Below, piece after piece: positions 20,275 to 30,969 of a stretch of DNA of 64,000 nt. Made by a program: the position numbers and the translations under genes. A model generated the notes under the pieces. That model was not told where the DNA came from. It made no database searches and saw only the letters and a list, made by a program, of their open reading frames with translations. Positions within the stretch are counted from its first letter, which is position 1, and every line of letters begins with the position of its first letter. This stretch comes from Lathyrus oleraceus (taxonomy: Eukaryota; Streptophyta; Magnoliopsida; Fabales; Fabaceae): contig NC_066584.1 in the NCBI RefSeq assembly GCF_024323335.1, positions 429,388,319 to 429,452,318 on the forward strand, written 5' to 3'.

Positions 20275-21969
20275 ATGACAACAAACACCTCTAAAAACAT
20301 CTTGCGATCAATCCTTGATAAGGAAAAATTGTCTAGGACAAATATTCTGGATTGGCACCGAAATCTGAGGATTGTCCTCAAACATGATAAAAAGCTGTAT
20401 GTTTTGGAGACACCTGTTCCTGAAGAGGAACCTCCTAGTTCTGCACCTAAGGTAGAAAGAGATGCTTATAAGAAGCATGTCGATGATGCCAATGAAACTG
20501 CTTGTCTCATGCTAGCTACCATGAACTCAGAATTGCAAAAGACACATGAGAACATGTCAGCGTTCGATATGATCGAACACCTGAAGATGCTCTATCAAGA
20601 GCAAGCTAGGCATGAGAGGTTTGAAGTTTCAAAAGCCCTTTTTCAAGGAAAGTTAGCTGAGGGAGCCCCTGTAGGTCCCCATGTACTCAAGATGATTGGG
20701 TATGTGGAAAACCTTGAGAGATTGGGTTTTCCCCTCGAAAAGGAACTTGCGACTGATTTGATCTTGCAATCGTTGCCAGATAGTTTCAGTCAATTTGTCC
20801 TAAATTTCAATATGATTGACATGGACAAATCTCTTCCTGAACTGCTCGCCATGTTAAGAACTGCCGAGCAGAATCTGAAGTCAAAAGGGAAGTCCATTCT
20901 GATGATCGGAAATGGAAAGAGACAGAACAAAAGGCCCACTAAGCAGGGTGATAAAGGGAAAGGCAAGGAAGTTGCCAAACCCAAACCCACCGTTGCTGCT
21001 TTAAAGCCTAGTGGAGGCATAGCAAAAGAAGGCACCTGCTTCCATTGCGGTAAGACCGAACACTGGAAGAGGAACTTCCCAAAGTACCTGGAAGATAAGA
21101 AGAATGGAGTAGAGACTTCAACTTCAGGTATTTTTGTTATTAATTTATCTACTTCTGCATCATGGGTATTAGATACTGGATGCGGTTCTCACATTTATAC
21201 AAATGTGCAGGGGCTGAAAAGAAGTAGAGATTTGGCAAAAGGTGAAGTCGACCTACGAGTTGGTAATGGAGCAAAGGTTACTGCCTTAGCCGTATGAACT
21301 TATGAATTGACTTTACCTAGTGGTTTAATAATTCAGTTAGAGAACTGTTATTATGTACCTGCAATTAGCAGGAATATTATTTCCGTTTCTTGTTTGGACA
21401 AGTTCGGTTTTTCATTCATAATAAAGAACAATTGTTGCTCAATTTATTTGAATGATATATTCTATGCTACTGCTCAAATGAACAATGTATTATATGTCCT
21501 TGATCTTGAAATGCCAGTTTATAACATTAATACTAAAAGGATGAAACCTGATGAGTTAAATCCAACTTACCTTTGGCATTGTCGATTAGGCCACATAAGT
21601 GAGAAACACATTTCCAAACTCCATAAAGATGGACTGTTGGACTCTTTTGATTATGAATCATATGAGACATGCAGATCTTGTTTAATTGGAAAGATGACAA
21701 AGTCTCCATTCACAGGAAAAGGTGAAAGAGATAATGATCTTGTGGCCCTCATACATACTGATGTATGTGGACCACTGAACATACCATTCAGAGGAGGTTT
21801 TCAGTACTTCATCACATTTACCGATGACTTCAGTAGATATGGATATGTGTATTTAATGAAACACAAATCAGAGTCCTTTGAAAAGTTCAAGGAATTCAAG
21901 AATGAAGTACAAAACCAACTAGGTAAGAATATTAAAACTCTTCGATCAGATCGAGGTGGTGAATTTTAA
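20275..21969 (+). pseudogene. Copia gag-protease-integrase (broken)
   Basis: One frame from the ATG at 20275 to 21969 with a single stop at 21295-21297. Gag (to about residue 250) is followed by a zinc knuckle, CFHCGKTEHWKRNF, whose last Cys is replaced by Phe. The protease site WVLDTGCGSH is near residue 300. After the stop come the GAG-pre-integrase segment (LWHCRLGH...CRSCLIGK, an HHCC-type finger) and the integrase core with its first two acidic residues (HTDVCGPL, RSDRGGEF). The frame is lost at 21970 by a one-base change, and a deletion just after removes the region that should contain the third catalytic residue (Glu). Confidence 0.9.
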
Positions 21970-23326
21970 GCCTAGAGTTTGATGACCATCTGAGAGAAGA
22001 AATTGAACCCTGTTAGACATGGTCCGATCCATGATGAGTCACACCGATCTTCCAAACTCCTTTTGAGGACATGCACTATTGACATCAGCTTACACACTTA
22101 ACCGTGTTTCATCCAAAAGGTTGAAAAGACACCATATGAGATATGGAGTGGTAAGAAACCACATATGTCTTACATGAAAATTTGGGGTTGCGAAGTTTAA
22201 TGTGAAACGACAAATTTCAACTAAGCTTGAGCCCAAATCTGACAAATGCTTATTTGTGGGGTATCCTAAAGAAACAAGAGGGTATCACTTCTACAATCCT
22301 TCTGAGGGCAAAGTGTTTGTCGCTCGAATTGGAGTTTTCCTGGAAAGGGATTTTATTTCCAAAGGAACTAGTGGGAGGAAAGTAGAGCTTGAAGAAATTA
22401 AAGAATCACAAAGCATCGATACACCTATGGAGGAATTAGAGCAGGAAACACAAGTGGTTGTGTAAGAGCAACCTGCTCAAGTAGAACAAGACCAGCGTAG
22501 GTCAAACAGGATATGTCACCTACCTGAGAGATATGGATATCTCATCAAGGTGATGTATTACTCATGGATCAAGATGAGCCTATGACCTACTCATGGAATC
22601 TTCGTTTTGATGAAACGGTAAAACAATATGGATTCATCAAGAACGAAGATGAGCCTCGTGTCTACAAGAAGGTTAGTGGGAGCATGATCGTTTTCCTGGT
22701 ATTATATGTAGATGACATATTACTCATTGGAAACGATATCCCTACCCTGCAACAAGTAAAGTCTTAGTTGGGGAAATGCTTTTCTATGAAGGACCTAGGT
22801 GAAGCAGCCTATATGATAGGAATCAGAATCTATAGAGATAGATCACAAAATTGCTTGGCCTAAGTCATAGTACATAGACAAAGTGCTGAGACGCTTTAAT
22901 GATTCCAATGGTTATGTGTTTTGCTTAAATCGTGGCGCTGTGAGCTTGAAAAGTTCAAAGCAAGATACAGTTGTTGATTCTACAACCGAGGCCGAGTATA
23001 TTGTTGCCTCAAGTGCAGCAAAGGAAGCTGTTTGGATCAAAAAGTTCATTAGTGAACTTGGCATAGTCCCTAGCATTATGGATCCCATTGGTATCTATTG
23101 TGATAACAATGGTGCTATCGCACAAGCTAAGGAGCCTAGATCTCACCAACGGTCCAAACACATACTCAGGCGTTATCACCTCATTCGAGAGATAATTGAT
23201 AGAGGAGATGTGAAAATATGTAGAGTACCAACACTTGACAATATTACTGACCCACTGACAAAGCCTCTTTCGCAGCAGAAGCATGATGGCCATACTAGAT
23301 CAATGGGCATTAGGGGTAATGCCTGA
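21970..23326 (+). pseudogene. Copia integrase C-terminus, RT and RNase H remnants
   Basis: Fragments in changing frames. The integrase tail is at 22202-22465 (CLFVGYPKETRGYHFYNP). An RT piece at 22564-22767 retains the catalytic YVDDILLIGND. RNase H lies at 22883-23326 (STTEAEYIVASSAAKEAVW, CDNNGAI, RSKHI). The first half of RT is missing: the sequence jumps near 22590 from the acidic linker to just before the YVDD block. Another gap near 22900 removes sequence between RT and RNase H. The protein cannot be functional. Confidence 0.88.
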
Positions 23327-23340
23327 TTGGCTCTAGTGCT

Positions 23341-23350
23341 AGTGGGAGAT
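23341..23350 (+). promoter_or_regulatory. Copia polypurine tract
   Basis: AGTGGGAGAT immediately before the 3' LTR start; this is the plus-strand primer site typical of this group. Confidence 0.85.
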
Positions 23351-24647
23351 TGTTGGTGTAAGCCCTAGAGGCCAATACTTTTGGTACTTGTATCGAATTA
23401 ATAAAAGGCATTTTCTTTATTATGGTTGATTAATAAAGTCCCTGGAATAGATAGTCCGTTTAATGTATTAAGTGTGACTTAATCATGAGAACACATTAAA
23501 CATAAGGACACTATTCTTAAAGTATCCGTAGTCGAGCTTTAGTGTGAAGTGGGATAACATTAAAGCATTAAGACTATTATGTTTGTAGACTGATGATCAC
23601 ATCTCATGGATCATGGATAAAGAGTTATCAAGTCTTAAACATAGGTATGAATATTAGGAGTAATATTTATACTGGATTGACCCGCTATGAGAATACTATA
23701 TAGAAAGTTATGCAAAGTGTCATAAGTTATTCTCATGGTGATAATAGTGTATACCACTCTACGACCTGAAACCACTATGGACCCTAGATATAGAGTCGAG
23801 TGCTTTATTGCTGATCCAACGTTGTCCGTAATTGGATAACCATAAAGACAGTTGATGAGTACTCCACAAAGCATGCTGAGGGACATGAGTGTCCTAGATG
23901 GAATTTGCCCATCCTGCGTAACAGGATAAATGTCTATGGGCCCAATATTGAACTGGACAAGGGTGACACGGTCTATACCTTGTGTTCAATAGAGACATAA
24001 GGGCAAAGGGGTAATTATACACATAATTATTATCACAGGAGGTTTTGTCATATCACATGACATTTTCGTGACTTGGGTAGCAGTGATGTGTTGCTAGATA
24101 CCGCTCACTGTTTATTATGTTAAATGCGTGATTTAATATAATTGCCAACGTCGCGAAAACCTACAGGGTCACACACAAAGGACGGATTTGATGAGAAATA
24201 GAGTAACTAAGGAACACCGTAAGGTACGGTGCACTTAAGTGGGAGACGAAATATGGTAAGGTACCAAATACTTAAGTGATTTTGGCATATTATGAGATAT
24301 GGGCCAAAATACACTTAAGTGGGCTTTTTAGCTTGAAGCACACACAAGTGGTTCTATAAATAGAACCCCTTGGGTAGAAGCATTGTCACTCCACTCAGAC
24401 TGAAATTCAAGTAGAGACTTGGAATTTCTTTCCCCTCTCTCTCTCACTCAAAGCCTTCATTTGTACCAGCTAGCACTGAGATTGAAGGAACCCGTTCGTG
24501 TGGACTGAGTAGAGACGTTGTCATCGTTCAACGTTCGTGATCGACACAAGAGGTAACGATTCTATCACTGATCATGCCCATTCGTAAGGATCACTAAATA
24601 GAGAAATTTTTAAATTCCGCTGCGCCTTGGATGGCTATTCTCCTTCA
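23351..24647 (+). repeat. Copia 3' LTR
   Basis: 1297 bp, matching the 5' LTR with scattered substitutions and a short (CT)n tract. The TATA box is kept at 24355-24362. It ends TTCA, followed by the CTGTC duplication. Confidence 0.95.
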
Positions 24648-24652
24648 CTGTC
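24648..24652. repeat. Target-site duplication of the copia element, right copy
   Basis: CTGTC, identical to 17161-17165. Confidence 0.93.
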
Positions 24653-25097
24653 TATGTTCAAGTATGTAGAGGTAGAAGGTGAGATTGATGAGACTTTGTG
24701 TCAGGTCTTTGAGGCAGTTCAAGTCAAGGATGCAGCTCCAGTGGAAGAGGTTGAAGCAGGTATCTCTATTTCGTCCTTCAAGCAGGCACATGCCTTGGTA
24801 AATTCAGGTGTTGCTCCCGGTTGGGGACGTCTGTTGGATTTACCTGTGAAGGAAGACAAGTTTGGGATTGGGTATCAGCCAGTATTGATTTCTACAACTT
24901 CAACGCCTCAGACTCGTCAGGGGCCGATTACTTTCTCTAGTGCTGGCATCATTCAATATGGCCAAGTCTCTGCAATCAACAAGGAAAGATGAGGATAGTG
25001 ATTGCGACATTGACAACTGGGTGCCTCCAAGGGTCCAGGGTGAAGTTCTCTGCAACTGGTCTTCTGAAGAGATTATCCAAGTCACTCTTCTTGAAGA
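24653..25097 (+). pseudogene. Ogre protease-downstream part of ORF2, after copia insertion
   Basis: The Ogre frame resumes (MFKYVEVEGEIDETLCQVF) in register with the frame before the insertion when one CTGTC copy is discounted. It runs to 24992, where a one-base shift brings in a stop. The shifted frame then continues (CDIDNWVPPRVQGEVL) to the probable splice donor at 25098. The region follows the protease in all Ogre elements and has no known enzymatic domain. Confidence 0.8.
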
Positions 25098-25271
25098 GTA
25101 ATTTTCTTTGTTTATTCATGCATATCCAAGTCTTACGGTCCGCCCAGGGCGTAATGACTCATTTTAGGGCTCATCTATGTGAATACCTGCATTTTTTATC
25201 ATAAATAAAGGACGTCTTTTTGCATTCAAATATTTTGTTCATTTTCTTTCAATTTTTGCAGTTTCCAAAAA

Positions 25272-25328
<57 letters not shown>

Positions 25329-25392
25329 GCAATGTTTTGTTTAGTTTTCACTCCTTGTTCACACTCATAAGCACATACCATCACCCATGCAG
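25098..25392 (+). other. Probable Ogre intron between protease and RT
   Basis: Starts GTAATTTTC and ends CCATGCAG; splicing would join the two coding parts in phase. Ogre elements are known to have a spliced intron at this place. The tract contains a pyrimidine-rich stretch and a long (AT)n run. The second Ogre-type copy has a parallel candidate at 45887-46154 with the same GTAATTT and ATGCAG ends. Not tested by RNA evidence. Confidence 0.72.
25275..25324. repeat. (AT)n microsatellite inside the Ogre intron
   Basis: About 25 uninterrupted AT/TA units. Confidence 0.95.
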
Positions 25393-28300
25393 ATGCACGT
25401 CACCGGATGCTATTGATAACAGTTCTACTACGGTTCGCTTCGACTTTGAAAATCCAATCTTTCAAGCTGAAGAAGAGGGTGATGAAGACTGTGAACTCCC
25501 TGAAGAACTTGTCAGGTTGTTGAAACAGGAGAAAGGGGTCATTCAACCGTATCAAGAGTCTATTGAAGTGATTAATCTCGGTACCGAGGACGTCAAGAGA
25601 GAAATCAAGATAAGGGTTGCTTTGGAAGATAATGTGAAGAAGGGGCTGATTAAATTACTGCAAGAGTATGTTGACATCTTCGCTTGGTCTTATTAGGACA
25701 TGCCAGGGCTTGACACAGACATCGTGGTACACCATTTGCCTCTCAAAGAGGATTGTCCTCCGGTCAAGCAGAACCTCAGAAGAACAAGACCAGAGATGGC
25801 TGTCAAGATAAAGGAAGAAGTGCAAAAATAGTTGGATGCAGGGTTTCTAGCGGTTACAAATTATCCGCCATGGGTTGCAAATATTGTTCCAGTACCTAAG
25901 AAGGATGGAAAGGTACGGATGTGTGTTGACTACCGGGATCTGAATAGAGCTAGTCCTAAAGATGATTTCCCATTACCTCACATCGATGTTTTGGTGGATA
26001 ACACGGCCCAGCTCTCGGTATTCTCCTTCATAGATGGCTTTTCTGGCTATAATCAAATTAAGATGGAACCAGAAGACATGGAGAAGACAACTTTCATAAC
26101 CCCATGGGGCACCTTCTGCTACAAGGTGATGCCGTTTGGTCTGAAAAACGCTTGGGCAACATATAAACGAGCTATGGTAACTCTTTTCCATGATATGATT
26201 CATCATGAAATCGAGGTTTATCTTGATGATATGATTGCCAAATCTCAGACGGAAGAAGAACATTTGGTGAATTTGCAGAAACTGTTTGAGCGTTTAAGGA
26301 AATTCAAGTTGAGGCTTAATCCGAACAAGTGTACTTTTGGGGTGAGATCTGGAAAACTGCTGGGTTTTATTATTAGTGAAAAAGGGATTGAGGTGGATCC
26401 TGAAAAAGTAAAAGCAATACAAGAAATGCCTGAGCCAAGAACAGAAAAACAAGTCAGTGGTTTCTTAGGGAGGTTGAGCTACATTGCAAGGTTCATCTCT
26501 CACCTAACAGCCACGTGTGAGCCAAAATTCAAGTTGTTAAGAAAAGATCAGGCTATCAGGTGGAATGATGATTGCCAAAGGGATTTTGAAAAAATAAAAG
26601 AGTATTTGCAGAATCCTCCAATCCTTATGCCTCCAGTCCCAGGGAGACCGCTGATTATGTATTTGACAGTACTTGATAATTCCATGGATTGTGTTCTCGG
26701 TCAACACGACGAGACAGGTAGGAAAGAGCATGCCATCTACTACCTGAGTAAAAAATTCACAGATTGCGAGTCGAGATACTCAATGCTTGAAAAGACATGT
26801 TGTGCACTTGCATGGGTTGCTAAGCAATTAAGACAATACATGCTGACTCACACAACCTTACTGATCTCCAAAATGGATCCAGTCAAGTATATATTTGAGA
26901 AGCTAGCTCTCACCGGAAGGGTTGCTCGTTGGCAAATGGTACTGACAGAGTACGACATCCAGTATACATCCCAGAAAGCCATCAAAGGGAGTATTCTTTC
27001 AGACTATCTTGCTCAGCAGCCGATTGATGATTATGAGTCGATGAAGTTTGATTTTCTGGATGAAGACATCATATTCCTCAGGATGAAAGACTATGAAGAG
27101 ACAGTTGTTGAGGAGGGACCTGATCCTGATGAAAATTGGACTTTAATGTTTGATAGGGCCGTCAATGCCAAAGGAAGTGGAATTGGTGCTGTCATTACCA
27201 CTCCGAAAGGTGCCCACATGCCTTTCACCGCTCGTCTGACTTTCGAGTGCACCAATAATGAAGCTGAGTATGAGGCTTGTATCTTGGGTATTGAGCAGGC
27301 CATTGATTTGAGAATCAAGACTCTGGACATCGTCGGAGATTCAGCTCTAGTGATCAATCAAGTGAATGGTGATTGGAATACTCTCCAGCCTAATCTGGTC
27401 CCCTACAGAGATTACACGAGAAGACTGTTGACTTTCTTCACAACAGTAAAGCTGTATCATATACCTCGTGATGAAAACCAGATGACAGATGCTCTTGCTA
27501 CTCTATCCTCCATGATCAAGGTGATTCAGTGGAACTATGTTCCCAGGATTGATGTTATGCGCCTTGATAGGGCCGCGTATGTGTTTGCTGCTGAACTAGT
27601 AGTTGATGACAAGCCCTGGTATCACGACATCAAGTGCTTTCTGAAGAATCAAGAGTACCCTGCAGGGGCATCCAACAATAACAGAAAGACTTTGAGAAAA
27701 TTGACAGGCAGTTTCTTCTTGAATAAAGACGATGTGCTGTATAAGAGGAACTTTGATATGGTTTTGCTCAGATGCGTGGATAGACACGAAGTGAACATGT
27801 TAATGTAGGAAGTTCATGAAGGCTCCTTCGGTACTCATGCCGGCGGACATGCAATGGCTAAGAAATTGTTGAGAGCGGGTTATTACTGGATGACCATGGA
27901 ATCTGATTGTTTCAAATATGCTCGGAAGTGTCATAAATTCCAGATTTATGCTGATAAGGTGCATGTGCCGCCAAATCCTCTGAATGTGATGTCTTCACCG
28001 TGGCTGTTTGCTATGTGGGGCATTGATATGATTGGAAAGATTGAGCCGACTGCTTCCAATGGGCATCGCTTCATCCTTGTTTCCATCGACTATTTCACCA
28101 AGTGGGTCGAAGCAGCGTCATTTGCGAAGGTCACCAAACATGTGGTTGCCCGATTCATTAAGAAAGAAACTATTTTTTGTTATGGGATTACCGAAAGAAT
28201 CATTACTGATAATGGTTCTAATCTCAATAACAAAATGATGAAGGAGTTATGCAAGAACTTCAACATTCAGCATCACAATTCTTCCCCTTATCGTCCTAAG

Positions 28301-28866
28301 ATGAACGGTGCTGTTGAGGTAGCAAATAAGAACATAAAGAAGATTGTGCAGAAGATGGTCGTTACGTACAGAGATTGGCATGATATGCTACCCTTCGCCT
28401 TGCATGGGTACCGTACTTCAGTACGTACATCGACCGGGGCAACCCCTTACTCCCTTGTGTATGGTATGGAAGCAGTCCTACCTGTTGAAGTGGAGATTCC
28501 TTCTCTAAGAGTCCTGCTGGATGTCAAGTTAGACGAAGCTGAATGGATTCGAAAAAGGTTTAACGAGTTGAGTCTTATCAAGAGAAGCGAATGGCAGCCA
28601 TTTGTCATGGGCAGTTGTATCAAAGCCGAATGAAGAGAGCATTTGATCAGAAAGTGCGTCCTCGACGCTTCCAAGTTGGAGATTTGGTGTTGAAAAGGAT
28701 CCTTCCTCCTCAGATAGATCACAGGGGCAAATGGACTCCTAACTATGATGGACCATATATTGTTACCAAGATTTTTGATGGTGGAGCCTTAATACTTGCA
28801 ACTATGAATGGTGAAGACTTCACTTCCCCTGTGAACTCAGACGCAGTTAAAAAATACATCGCATAA
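25393..28866 (+). pseudogene. Ogre pol: RT, RNase H, second RNase H, integrase (broken)
   Basis: One frame from 25393 interrupted by TAG at 25694, 25829 and 27806, with a frameshift near 28575, ending at 28866. RT: KKDGKVRMCVDYRDLN and the catalytic YLDDM at about 26218-26232. The retroelement RNase H follows (CVLGQHDETGRKEHAIYYLS). A second RNase H (about 27130-27540) shows FDRA, NNEAEYEA, GDSALV and QMTDALA, the pattern of the extra RNase H known in Tat-clade elements. Integrase: HHCC finger whose last Cys is Phe (CHKFQ), then DDE residues in GIDMIG, TDNGSN and NGAVEVANKN, and a C-terminal VGDLVLKR...PNYDGPY segment. Catalytic residues survive, but the stops, frameshift and finger change make the reading frame inactive. 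Confidence 0.92.
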
Positions 28867-30956
28867 AATAGACCCTCTGAATAATAAAAAGAATAATCCA
28901 GGCAAAAAATGGGCATCCCGACGAACCAAGAAAATGAAAAAGGTTCGGGCAAAAGTTAGGGATTAAAAATGAAAAGATTGTACACCCGGTAAGTTGAAAA
29001 CCTGAAAAGGCAACTTAGGCAAAAATGGGTATCCCGGTGGATTGAAAACCCGAAAGGGCGATCCAGGCAAAAGTTAGGGATTAAGTGAATGACTGTGTTC
29101 TGAGTAGTTCTGAATCTCATCTCGTGTCGATAACTGGAAACTTTCGAAGGATAGGAAATAATCCAATCATTTTTTTTTCCAGAAAGCTGATCATCTGGAG
29201 GATCTTGAAGACGAGCGAGTCATAGCAGAATTGGCCGATAGAAATCCATTTCACATTGCCATTAGATTAATTTCTGTTTTTTTATCTTTTATGCAATTGC
29301 CTCTTTCCAGGGATTGCTTCCTGATGTAAATGCCTATTCATAGGCCATTCAATTAATAAAATCATGTTATTCAATATATCTCCGTGTTCATTTTCATTTT
29401 ACTGTCTTGTTTGCAAAGATGACGTCCGAATTTTTGATAAATATTGCATCATGAAACATAAGAGCTTTATAGGTACATGCTCAATAAACATTTAAAATTG
29501 CTATAAATTTTAAGTGCTTTGGATCGTCTATTCAGAACAGGAACACTCGGGGCATTTCCTTAAGGTTTCCAGCAGATGATCACAGATGTTTTTCTTCAGC
29601 TGTTGGTACTTGGTTTCTTATCCCTACAGAGCTGATCCGAGCATTGGATTCTTCAATCCCCAACAGGTTCTCACTACTGTACTTCCCCAAGCGTGTGTTT
29701 TAGACTATACACTCCTTAGTAGAGTTGACAGTGCCAGACTGTATATCCCCAGTGGAGTTGACAGTGCCAGACTGTATCTTCCCAGCAGAAGCAACTGCTC
29801 CTCAAAGTTCGATGCCAGATCGATGATCTCGACGCTAGATCCGTGGTCTCCTTTCTTGAAGCAGAATCTCGGTACCGTATCAATGTTTTGCTTCCCCGGC
29901 TGAGTCGTCTCTCTCGTAGATTATGGTTGCCAGAACCACCGTCGCTTTCCTCAGCAGCAAGCTCTCAGTGCCATTCTCTCCCTAGTCAGAGGCTCAGTAT
30001 TTTGTTATTGCCAGAACACCGCGTGGCTGGTCATTTCCCCACAGAGTTCATTATGCTGTGTATCTCCAACAGCATTGCCAGGGTCCAGAAGATTGTGATC
30101 ATTTCCCCAGCAAATTTTTTTGCCTCGACTTGGTGTTCTCTCTAACCTAGCATTTCGCATCCCTGCATGTAGAATCATATCGCATTGCATCCTCCCAAAT
30201 CGCGTAACATTTCCATTTTCATGGAGCATTACGCTAATGAAAAATTCAAACATACGCATGAAAAGCATAAAACATTCTTGGTATCCCAAGTGATAAGCCA
30301 GAAGTTTGTCTCTAGTACTCAGACTGAAAGTTTGTTCATAACTTATCCTTTATTATTCCCAACAGGGGTCGTTGGCCCACGTGCCACCTCAATTGTCATT
30401 TTCCCTATTTCTGCCGATACTGGCAGGCATGCAAGTTTCCGGTATTCAGACCGAAGTGGCATTCAGGCCAATTCCCGGTGTTCAGACCGAAGTGGCATTC
30501 ATGTCAGTTTTCCGATGTTTAGATCAAAGAAGTTTCCAACGTTCAGGTCGATGCAACTTGTGGTATTCAGGCCAGTTTCCCGGTGTTCATACCGAAGTGG
30601 CATTCAGGCCAGTTTCCCGGTGTCAGACCGATGTTTGATAATCTGGTATTTTCCGATGCTCAGATCGAGGTCATTTCCAGTATTCAGATTGATGAGCGGC
30701 ATTCAGGCCATGGTTATTTCTGTGTTACCATTTATTTTGGTATTCAGGCTAACATTCCTTTTTCGGTGTTCAGACCAACTCTCACCATACCAGACGGATT
30801 CTTTTTTTCAAGACCACCTCTTTTCCGATTCTGACAGTCATTGTTACTTCATCTTTCACTTTAGTGTAAATTTCTGGGTTTTTATCGTATTCAATCCCTC
30901 GACACCTCGAAAGTGCGAAAGTCGTTGCTATCTTCCTTCCGGGTCTCCAGTTGATT
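28867..30956 (+). repeat. Ogre 3' UTR, hypervariable repeat-rich region
   Basis: No coding domain. About 28895-29085: degenerate repeats built on GGCAAAAATGGGCATCCCGG. About 29715-29800: a direct repeat of GAGTTGACAGTGCCAGACTG. About 29760-30120: scattered CCCCAGCAG units. About 30430-30780: short repeats alternating GTATTCAGACCGA and GGCATTCAGGCCA. Two of these blocks recur on the minus strand in the element at 52867-61279 (59850-60060 and 57640-58170). Repeat arrays between integrase and 3' LTR are known for Tat/Ogre elements. Confidence 0.82.
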
Positions 30957-30969
30957 GAATAGGGGCAGC
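30957..30969 (+). promoter_or_regulatory. Ogre polypurine tract
   Basis: GAATAGGGGCAGC directly before the 3' LTR; the identical 13-mer is found (minus strand) at 57514-57526 beside another LTR. Confidence 0.85.

Larger units (their letters stand above)
17166..24647 (+). mobile_element. Ty1/copia retrotransposon (Tork-like), internally deleted
   Basis: A complete insertion of 7482 bp with LTRs of 1332 and 1297 bp starting TGTTGGTG and ending TCA, a 5-bp duplication CTGTC, an initiator-Met-tRNA primer site, a purine tract, and gag, protease, integrase, RT and RNase H sequence in copia order (integrase before RT). It lies in the Ogre gag-protease frame. The integrase and RT each have large internal deletions and the gag-pol frame has stops, so it could move only in trans. 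Lineage (Tork/TNT1-like) is judged from motif style only. Confidence 0.93.
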
